Source: an uncultured Halomicronema sp.
Lineage (GTDB): Bacteria; Cyanobacteriota; Cyanobacteriia; Phormidesmidales; Phormidesmidaceae
Assembly: GCA_937897665.1 (NCBI GenBank)
Contig: CALCPB010000055.1
Span: forward strand, 1-13,483
Direction of reading: 5' to 3'
DNA: 13,483 nucleotides
Part shown: positions 7,618 to 12,491 of the stretch, piece after piece
Numbering within the stretch: position 1 is the stretch's first letter
How the letters are laid out: each line of letters opens with the position of its first letter
Made by a program: the position numbers and the translations under genes
The notes under the pieces: generated by a model
What the model saw: the letters and a program-made list of their open reading frames with translations, nothing else
Database searches by the model: none
What the model was told of the DNA's origin: nothing

Positions 7618-8157
7618 ATGGAAGATACCAATCTGCTGTTGACCTATTTAGTCACGCTGCTGGTTTTGCTCGGTGTGGCGGCCGTCCTGGTTTTTCGTCA
7701 GGTTTACAAAACCCGACGGGTTGAAGGCACCCTCAGCCGCTTGCAAGCCAAATTAACCAAAGAGAAAGGCACAGCCCAAGAGCACTACGAATTGGGTAGT
7801 CTGATGGTCGATAAGAAACTCTACTCCCAGGCCATCATTCATCTCAAACAGGCGCTCAAACTCTTAGATAAGGAAGAATCCGAAAAAGCTGCCATGATCT
7901 ACAATGCGCTGGGATTTTCGTATTTTGCGCAAGAGCAATATGACGTCGCCATCCGGCAGTATAAAGAAGCATTGGATATCGCACCTGGCTATGTCACGGC
8001 GCTCAACAACTTGGGCCACAGCTATGAGCGCAAGCAGTTGATCGCTCAATCTCTAGAGTCTTACGAAAAAGCGCTGGAGTATGAGCCCAGCAACAAGACT
8101 GCCAAGCGGCGGGCCGACTCCTTACGCAAGCGGTTGGCACCAACCAGTCCGGAATAG
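7618..8157 (+). CDS. ycf37: Ycf37-like TPR protein, photosystem I assembly/stability
   Basis: A 179-residue membrane-anchored tetratricopeptide protein. Residues 8-27 form one transmembrane segment, followed by the basic run FRQVYKTRRVEGTLSRLQAKLTKEKGTA. Three TPR units then cover about 54-159 (YELGSLMVDKKLYSQAIIHL; YNALGFSYFAQEQYDVAIRQ; LNNLGHSYERKQLIAQSLES). The anchor, the RTRR-type linker and YNALGFSYFAQEQYDVAIR closely match my memory of Synechocystis Ycf37 (Slr0171), which supports photosystem I assembly and stability at the thylakoid. Length agrees with that family (about 175-180). It is a single gene, tail to tail with the next minus-strand gene, with only 4 bp between stops. A GATAAT at 7541-7546 is a possible -10 with no good -35. 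Other TPR proteins share the fold, so the symbol is likely rather than certain. Confidence 0.8.
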   Translation: MEDTNLLLTYLVTLLVLLGVAAVLVFRQVYKTRRVEGTLSRLQAKLTKEKGTAQEHYELGSLMVDKKLYSQAIIHLKQALKLLDKEESEKAAMIYNALGFSYFAQEQYDVAIRQYKEALDIAPGYVTALNNLGHSYERKQLIAQSLESYEKALEYEPSNKTAKRRADSLRKRLAPTSPE

Positions 8158-8161
8158 GCGG

Positions 8162-8515
8162 TTAGGAACGGTTGATATCGGGTGGCGAGACCTTGGCCGA
8201 CTGGGTAGCACGGTTGATTTTACGACGGTACATTAGACTCTTTTGATTCGCCACAAAGCAAGCCGAGGGCTGAGCTAAAAAAGTATGACCAAGGGCGATC
8301 GCGGCGGTGAGCTGCGCTGAAGTCATGTTCTTATAAGCCGGTCTTTCAATCGCTCGATACCATTCACAGCCGCAAACATTATCCAAGATAATTCTGGCGA
8401 AACAGTGATTAAAGCTTACTGGATATCGCTGCTGCCGAGCGGCCTGCGGCAGCTGGTGATTGACCAAGTCGAGGTATTGCTCAGTCAAAGTTATGTGAGA
8501 CGTTTGCACCTTCAA
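8162..8515 (-). CDS. Conserved cyanobacterial hypothetical protein
   Basis: A 117-residue protein without a known domain that I can name. The core YPVSFNHCFARIILDNVCGC, then EWYRAIERPAYKNMTSAQL and a helical AAIALGHTFL stretch, resembles a small conserved protein I recall in other cyanobacteria, often near acetyltransferase or housekeeping genes; no function is established to my knowledge. Cysteines at C38, C48, C50 and C86 do not form a clear metal site. There is no signal peptide or membrane segment, so it is probably cytosolic. The C-terminus (RRKINRATQSAKVSPPDINRS) is basic and probably disordered. It converges on ycf37 with 4 bp between stops, so 3' ends of the two transcripts must overlap. 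ATG 8515 is the first reasonable start; no ribosome site is obvious. Confidence 0.65.
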   Translation of the reverse strand: MKVQTSHITLTEQYLDLVNHQLPQAARQQRYPVSFNHCFARIILDNVCGCEWYRAIERPAYKNMTSAQLTAAIALGHTFLAQPSACFVANQKSLMYRRKINRATQSAKVSPPDINRS

Positions 8516-8652
8516 AAGCCCGATTCATCTGCTTTGAACTTAACGCCTTAGCCAGCCGCTCTGGGATCGCGGTGGCCGCGACAGACCATGCAAGCCGGGC
8601 AAGCTCTACGGCATAAGAAAGCTGATCAGAGTGTGGCTCAAACCAGCTGAGT

Positions 8653-8689
8653 GACCGCGTCAAACTGTGACTTGCGAGACCGCCTCAAA
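8653..8689. repeat. Near-perfect 12-bp direct repeat upstream of the DUF362 gene
   Basis: GACCGCGTCAAA (8653-8664) recurs as GACCGCCTCAAA (8678-8689), 11 of 12 identical, with starts 25 bp apart. ACCGCGT (8654-8660) is also inverted as ACGCGGT (8690-8696). The pair lies between divergent genes (8515 on minus, 8759 on plus), just upstream of a CATAAT (8706-8711) that could be a -10 for the DUF362 gene. It could be an operator pair. Nothing else stands out in 8516-8758. Confidence 0.35.
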
Positions 8690-8758
8690 ACGCGGTGGCC
8701 GTTGGCATAATTAAATGAACGGTTACGCCCTGCTGAACTGTCTAAGAGCCTGTAAGTA

Positions 8759-9850
8759 ATGTCTGATCCGTCGCCGATCAAGCCTTCCCGCCGTAACTTG
8801 CTACAGCTGTTGGGTCTGGCCGGTGGCGCAGCCCTGGTGGCCCCCCTAACCCGAGGCTGGCGACAAGCAACTGCAACCACAGCGTCGCTCCCTTCTCAAA
8901 TTTCCTTTGGCACCTTTCCTCAAGCCACGCCGCTCGCGGCGGCTAACCTCAGTCCTCATCGGGTCGCGCTGATTAAAACCAATGATCGGGCGGCGGGGGT
9001 GCGTCAGGCGATCGCCCTGCTGCAACCCCCAAGCTTTAGTGGCAAGCGCGTTTTTATCAAACCTAATTACAACACCGGCGATCCTGCTCCGGCAGCCACC
9101 GCCCCGGTCGTTCTAGAAACGCTAGTGCAAACCATCCAGGACGCGGGGGCTAGCCAAATTACCGTCGGCGATCGCTCTGGCATGGCCGATACCCGTTTGG
9201 CCATGCAGCAAATGCAGGTGTTTGCCTTGGCCGACCGCTATGGTTTTACCTCGTTGGTGTTTGACGAGTTGGGGCGCGAGGGCTGGCAGTATTTTGCGGG
9301 AGCGGGGACAAATTGGTCTCAAGGATTCGCGATCGCTCGGCCAGTTTTAGACGCCGACGCTATTGTGAATGTCTGCTGCTTAAAAACCCATCGCTTTGGC
9401 GGTCACTTTACCCTGTCACTCAAAAATACGATTGGTATGGTGGCCCGCCGCGTACCCGGTGATGACCACGACTACATGCGAGAACTGCACAGTTCGGCTA
9501 ATCAGCGGCTGATGATCGCTGAAGTCAATCAGACCTATCGTCCTTCACTGATCGTGATTGACGGGGTCGATGCATTTGTATCGGGTGGCCCCGCCGAAGG
9601 CGAAAAAGTCAACGCAGGCGTCATGCTAGCCAGTACTGATCGCGTCGCCATTGATGCGGTTGGCATTGCCATCTTGCGCCGACTAGGCACCACCCAGACC
9701 GTGTCAGACGGCTCGATCTGGAGCCAAACTCAGATTCGCCGAGCGGCGGATTTAGGCTTAGGCGCAGTAAATGCAGCAGCGGTGGAATTAGTCACACAGG
9801 ACAGTGCCAGTGCTGAAATGGCTGATCAGATTCGCCCCTTTCTAACTTAA
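8759..9850 (+). CDS. DUF362 domain protein with a twin-arginine (Tat) signal
   Basis: A 363-residue protein predicted to be exported folded. The N-terminus carries SRRNLLQLLGLAGGAALVAP (10-29), a Tat signal with R11-R12 followed by a hydrophobic stretch. The DUF362 domain covers about 68-340: VFIKPNYN (98-105), GDRSGM (137-142), CCLKTHRFGGHFTLSLKNTIGMV (206-228), IDGVDAFVSGGP (267-278) and STDRVAIDAVGI (292-303). DUF362 proteins are of unknown function; some carry ferredoxin-like clusters, but here the only cysteines in the domain core are C206 and C207, so no Fe-S cluster is expected. The Tat signal implies folding or cofactor loading before export. It has no operon partner. Domain assignment is good; function unknown. 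Confidence 0.88.
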   Translation: MSDPSPIKPSRRNLLQLLGLAGGAALVAPLTRGWRQATATTASLPSQISFGTFPQATPLAAANLSPHRVALIKTNDRAAGVRQAIALLQPPSFSGKRVFIKPNYNTGDPAPAATAPVVLETLVQTIQDAGASQITVGDRSGMADTRLAMQQMQVFALADRYGFTSLVFDELGREGWQYFAGAGTNWSQGFAIARPVLDADAIVNVCCLKTHRFGGHFTLSLKNTIGMVARRVPGDDHDYMRELHSSANQRLMIAEVNQTYRPSLIVIDGVDAFVSGGPAEGEKVNAGVMLASTDRVAIDAVGIAILRRLGTTQTVSDGSIWSQTQIRRAADLGLGAVNAAAVELVTQDSASAEMADQIRPFLT

Positions 9851-9910
9851 TTGCGGGTTGAGTCAGCTACGGAGAAAGGGATGACCGGCATTAAGGGTGA
9901 GCACCCGCAA
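9851..9910 (+). other. 8-bp inverted repeat directly after the DUF362 stop
   Basis: TTGCGGGT (9851-9858) begins at the base after the stop codon and is perfectly inverted as ACCCGCAA (9903-9910), with a 44-nt loop. No U-tract follows. A long-loop 3' structure or chance are both possible. Confidence 0.25.
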
Positions 9911-9962
9911 ATGGTCAGGAATTAGCGGTCAGGATGGCCTACGCACCCATCCACTTTAGGGG

Positions 9963-10007
9963 TCACAGCCAGCCGCGCAAACGATAAATAGCAAAGTCAA
10001 TGTATTC
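9963..10007 (-). pseudogene. Detached C-terminal tail of the YdcF-like gene, beyond an in-frame TAG
   Basis: Directly after the TAG stop (10008-10010) of the minus-strand YdcF-like gene, the same frame reads EYIDFAIYRLRGWL and then TGA (9963-9965). This matches the usual ending of YdcF/SanA-type proteins as I know them (roughly EYxGlxxYrlRGWL after a TTRAxK-like stretch), and the residues just before the stop (DTSRAI) supply that stretch. The gene would be 264 residues over 9963-10757 if codon 250 were sense, for example CAG (Gln) or AAG (Lys). Confidence 0.7.
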
Positions 10008-10757
10008 CTAAATTGCCCGACTGGTGTCCTCTAAATTTTTTGCATCAGTCAGCGAATTGAGCACAAACGCCTGGGGAGTGCCGCGTTTCTGACTAAAAAA
10101 GCCTTGTACCACTAAAAAATCAGTGGGCGCGGCGATCGCATCAATTCCCTGCTTTTGGAAGATCGCTAGCGATCGCGGCATGTGAATCGCCGACGTGACC
10201 AGCAAAATTTGACTCAGTCCTTCTTGCTCTAAAATTTCTTTCACATTGACGGCATTTTGATAGGTATTGAGGGAGGTTGACTCCATCAAAATGTCAGACT
10301 CTGGCACCCCCATAGCCATCGCAATTTGGGCCATATCTTCCGCTTCGGAAGCACCGCCTTTTTTCCAATTAATGCGACCACCGCTCAAAATCACCTTGGG
10401 AGCTTTGCCCGCTTTGTAGAGCTGCGCGCCGTGCAGCACGCGATCGCCCGCTTCTTTGACATCAACCCAGGGGCGCGGCTCAATTGCCGCCCGAGTACTC
10501 CCGCCCAACACCACAATCGCCTCAGCTAACGGTACTGGCTCCGGGGGCAGATTGCGCCATTCCAACGACTGCACCAAGCTCCCCGCGACCCAGGTATTGC
10601 TGCTGATCAGCAAAATTCCCAGGGCGATTGCGGTACTGGTCAAGGCACGGCCCCGCCGCTTGCGCCAAATCCACCACAGGGTCAATACCAGCAAGAGCGT
10701 TGCCAGCCCTACGGGGTAAATCAGCAGTGGCAGCAGTTTCGATAAGAATATGAACAT
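10008..10757 (-). CDS. YdcF/SanA-like DUF218 membrane protein, shortened by an in-frame stop
   Basis: A 249-residue inner-membrane protein of the YdcF (DUF218) family, linked in other bacteria to envelope integrity; the biochemical activity is unclear. Two N-terminal membrane segments lie at about 5-29 and 40-58, separated by the basic RKRRGR. The DUF218 domain then shows AIVVLGG (80-86), AQLYKAGKAPKVILSGG (111-127), SEAEDMAQIAMAMGVPESDI (137-156), STSLNTYQNA (160-169) and LLVTSAIHMPRSLAIF (185-200). The visible product ends at DTSRAI, 14 residues short of the expected family C-terminus, which is still encoded in frame past the TAG. The active domain is intact, so the shortened protein may still work. 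Start ATG 10757 gives a family-like N-terminus. Confidence 0.88.
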   Translation of the reverse strand: MFIFLSKLLPLLIYPVGLATLLLVLTLWWIWRKRRGRALTSTAIALGILLISSNTWVAGSLVQSLEWRNLPPEPVPLAEAIVVLGGSTRAAIEPRPWVDVKEAGDRVLHGAQLYKAGKAPKVILSGGRINWKKGGASEAEDMAQIAMAMGVPESDILMESTSLNTYQNAVNVKEILEQEGLSQILLVTSAIHMPRSLAIFQKQGIDAIAAPTDFLVVQGFFSQKRGTPQAFVLNSLTDAKNLEDTSRAI

Positions 10758-10905
10758 CTCAACACCTACAGCGGTATTCCAGTGAGTTCAGTACAAACGA
10801 GTTGAGACGGGGCATCAGATTCAAGGATACGCTGGGGTTGCTCTACTCATTTCATTTGAGACCGATGTATCGACTCCGCTAATATGCCCGACGAGCTTGC
10901 CGCCC

Positions 10906-10925
10906 TCAAAGTTGAGAGACTTTGA
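10906..10925. other. 7-bp hairpin between the DUF4126 and YdcF-like genes
   Basis: TCAAAGT (10906-10912) and ACTTTGA (10919-10925) form a perfect 7-bp stem with a 6-nt loop. No T-run follows on either strand, so it is not a clear terminator. The rest of 10758-11014 shows no gene, tRNA or convincing promoter. Confidence 0.25.
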
Positions 10926-11014
10926 AGTCGGCCTTTCTCAAACTGGGGGAATCAAGTGGGCAAGGCTAGACTCAACGGCAGCAGTCTGGTGGTTGCTTGG
11001 TTACAGCGAAAGCA

Positions 11015-11617
11015 TTATTCAGATAAAGACTCTTGAGCCCGCCGTCGCCGCTCACGAAAGCGCCGTAGGCGCAGCCAACAGTACAGCGCCAGACCGATGA
11101 CAAGACCCAAGGCTAAAACGGGCGCGAGAATTGCCAAGATCGACAACACTGCCGCCGATAGTAATTCCATGAATCCAAGCACGGGGCTAGCCAGACCAGC
11201 CGTGGTGCCTGCTGTCGCTAATCGAGTCAGGGCGGTCGCCCCTTCGACCAGTTCAGCCGTGCCGCCGCCCGCGATCGCGGCTGTAGACCACAGCATCACC
11301 GGATTGATATCTCCTACCATTGACAGGCTCAAGGCGGTCATGGCCATGCCCGCAATGGGAGCTGCAATCAACTCGACACTATCCAAGGCATTACTCACCC
11401 AAGGGGTAAAGTAAGCGGCCACTTCGATCAGCGTTGCCATGCCCAGCGTAATGACAGTAATGGGATTGCCCAACCACTGCCAATCAGCGGCTGGGGTCAC
11501 CACACCCTGCATCGTGGCCAAGCTCATAGCAAAGGGGGGAATAAAAACTCGAAATCCACAGGCCGCGCTCAAGCCTAGGCCCAAACAAAGAGCCAGAACA
11601 ATGTTTGCAGTATCCAT
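11015..11617 (-). CDS. DUF4126 family membrane protein
   Basis: A 200-residue integral membrane protein of the DUF4126 family, function unknown. Hydrophobic segments lie at about 6-33 (VLALCLGLGLSAACGFRVFIPPF), 52-70, 82-102, 106-118 and 150-183. The Ala/Gly-rich loops with GGGTAELVEGATA and the early CGFRVFIPPF are typical of the family. The C-terminus is a very basic tail (RLRRFRERRRRAQE) expected in the cytoplasm. Start could be GTG 11620 or ATG 11617; ATG is preferred. No Shine-Dalgarno is visible in the short stretch between the upstream terminator-like hairpin (11641-11663) and the start. That hairpin, only about 24 nt upstream, suggests either that transcription of this gene begins after it or that it is controlled by premature termination. 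Confidence 0.82.
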   Translation of the reverse strand: MDTANIVLALCLGLGLSAACGFRVFIPPFAMSLATMQGVVTPAADWQWLGNPITVITLGMATLIEVAAYFTPWVSNALDSVELIAAPIAGMAMTALSLSMVGDINPVMLWSTAAIAGGGTAELVEGATALTRLATAGTTAGLASPVLGFMELLSAAVLSILAILAPVLALGLVIGLALYCWLRLRRFRERRRRAQESLSE

Positions 11618-11632
11618 CACAAGCGTTAAATC

Positions 11633-11663
11633 AAAAAGACGCCAACCTAGAGACTAGGTTGGC
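11633..11663 (-). terminator. Intrinsic terminator hairpin just upstream of the DUF4126 gene
   Basis: Read on the minus strand, GCCAACCTAG (11663-11654) and CTAGGTTGGC (11650-11641) form a perfect 10-bp stem with a 3-nt loop, followed 3 nt later by TTTTT (11637-11633). This is a good intrinsic terminator. It ends 15 nt before the ATG at 11617 and lies about 245 nt beyond the stop of the preceding minus-strand gene. It may end that gene's transcript, a small RNA, or a leader of the DUF4126 gene. Confidence 0.7.
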
Positions 11664-11799
11664 AAAACTTGAACGATTGACCCCGCTGGTCGCCATCGCG
11701 TTCCATCCAGAGATAGCCAACCTCTTGTTCAGCTTAAGCGTTTGGCTTGATTTAGGCTGCATGATCGGCTCATGTCGACCCATCAAATAGCGTCTTTTT
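11633..11799 (-). promoter_or_regulatory. Candidate attenuator or riboswitch-like leader of the DUF4126 gene
   Basis: On the minus strand two upstream segments complement parts of the terminator at 11633-11663. AGGTTGGC (11723-11716) pairs over 8 bp with the 5' arm (GCCAACCT, 11663-11656). AAAAAGACGC (11799-11790) pairs over 10 bp with the terminator tail (GCGTCTTTTT, 11642-11633). The two pairings nest and both exclude the terminator, as an antiterminator would. Between them is a possible small stem, CTGG...CCAG around CGC-GATG-GCG. I could not match it to a known riboswitch class (cobalamin, TPP, glutamine, fluoride, yybP-ykoY, guanidine). The base pairing is seen; regulatory action is inference. 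Confidence 0.4.
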
Positions 11800-11845
11800 T
11801 AGGCTTTATGGCATTACCCTAATCAAGACTTAAATAAGAGTTTGT

Positions 11846-11888
11846 AGGGCTGCTTGAGGCCTCAAAACTCAGGCTCAAGCGCCTTTTT
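11846..11888 (+). terminator. Plus-strand intrinsic terminator with no plus-strand gene upstream
   Basis: GCTTGAG (11852-11858) pairs with CTCAAGC (11874-11880). Inside, CCT/AGG (11860-11862, 11871-11873) extends the stem past one bulged base around an 8-nt loop. Outside, GGC/GCC (11848-11850, 11881-11883) extends it past one bulged T. A TTTTT run (11884-11888) follows. On the minus strand no T-run follows, so the signal is for plus-strand transcription, yet the nearest plus-strand gene ends at 9850. Confidence 0.55.
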
Positions 11889-11925
11889 AAGCAACGGTCG
11901 AAAAGTTTAAGAAACGGTTGAAAAG
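11886..11925. repeat. Tandem 20-bp duplication over the 3' end of the DUF6464-like gene
   Basis: TTTAAGCAACGGTCGAAAAG (11886-11905) is followed at once by TTTAAGAAACGGTTGAAAAG (11906-11925), 18 of 20 identical. The inner copy contains the last codons and stop (11907-11909) of the minus-strand gene; the outer copy lies just past the stop. The unit is not a multiple of 3, so the outer copy is out of frame. Confidence 0.75.
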
Positions 11926-12305
11926 ACGGGTAGCGGACAGGTTTCCGGCATCGGCGGAATGGTGCAGGCGGTAGCGGTTTCGGGCACGCGCATCACGACT
12001 TCGCGAAAGACAGGAGCCTCAAAATATTGACAGCCGTGACAGGGACCAGCGGGGTTCATCGCACAGCGGAGGTAGGGCGATCGCGCATTCATTTGGCAGG
12101 TAAAGTCGCCAATGACATAACCCAGACCTTCTACGTAGTTGAGGTCGCGATCCCGTTGAATGGCCGCCTTAAATCCGCGCTGAGCGGCCACCGCCATCGC
12201 CCGCCCAAAATCAGCCTGAACGCGATCACGGGCGCGCAGACTAATCCAAGCAGAAATGAGCGCCGGGACTAAACTCAGACCAAAAACTAGCAGCACAATC
12301 AGCAT
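11907..12305 (-). CDS. Small membrane-anchored Cys-rich protein, DUF6464-like
   Basis: A 132-residue protein starting with one transmembrane segment or uncleaved signal (MLIVLLVFGLSLVPALISAW, 1-20), then a basic, helical linker (about 23-50). The conserved part is GLGYVIGDFTCQMNARSPYL plus RCAMNPAGPCHGCQYFE, placing cysteines at C70, C81, C89 and C92 (C-x10-C-x7-C-x2-C), a possible metal-binding or disulfide knuckle. From memory this pattern fits a small cyanobacterial family annotated DUF6464; no function is known to me. The C-terminal tail (97-132, with C114 and C123) is Pro-rich and looks variable, and its last codons lie within a tandem 20-bp duplication. It lies between aspS and the DUF4126 gene, all on the minus strand but widely spaced, so a shared operon is doubtful. 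Confidence 0.7.
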   Translation of the reverse strand: MLIVLLVFGLSLVPALISAWISLRARDRVQADFGRAMAVAAQRGFKAAIQRDRDLNYVEGLGYVIGDFTCQMNARSPYLRCAMNPAGPCHGCQYFEAPVFREVVMRVPETATACTIPPMPETCPLPVFSTVS

Positions 12306-12417
12306 AAATACCCTATAAATTTCATCTCGGTTGTCGATTGGTAAATCCTATCGTGAGGACGAAAGATTCTGGTCTCACCTTTATGTATTTGTAGTAATCT
12401 GCATGGATTTGCATGAA

Positions 12418-12433
12418 GTTATGAAAACATAAC
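12418..12433. other. Short perfect hairpin between aspS and the DUF6464-like gene
   Basis: GTTATG (12418-12423) and CATAAC (12428-12433) form a 6-bp stem with an AAAA loop (TTTT on the minus strand), about 60 nt after the aspS stop. It is AT-rich and lacks a following T-run on the minus strand, so it is a poor terminator. The rest of 12306-12491 should hold the promoter of the DUF6464-like gene, but I could not pick a convincing -35/-10 pair. Confidence 0.25.
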
Positions 12434-12491
12434 CCCGAGCGATCCTGTCTCTCACGGCTGCCATCGTTCTCTACACTCCAACAGGCACAAC

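Noticed and set aside
8481..8663. 60-codon minus-strand frame upstream of and overlapping the 8162-8515 gene.
   Set aside because: It overlaps the better-supported gene in another frame, has no recognisable motif and no ribosome site.
10897..11100. 67-codon plus-strand frame in the gap between the YdcF-like and DUF4126 genes.
   Set aside because: No family resemblance, and it runs into the DUF4126 gene on the opposite strand.
11605..11790. 61-codon plus-strand frame over the leader region of the DUF4126 gene.
   Set aside because: It crosses the terminator hairpin and the structured region, has no ribosome site, and the peptide resembles nothing I know.
11633..11799. A MITE-like element bounded by 10-bp inverted ends AAAAAGACGC/GCGTCTTTTT.
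   Set aside because: No target-site duplication is visible outside the ends, the ends are largely an A/T run with GACGC, and only one copy is in the window. An RNA structure explains the repeats at least as well; a genome-wide copy search would decide.
12342..12366. GTGAGGACGAAAG resembles the stem II loop and GAAA core strand of a hammerhead ribozyme.
   Set aside because: The required CUGAUGA core strand is missing upstream of the TCC/GGA stem (the sequence there is GGTAAA), and no cleavage-site helix can be built.
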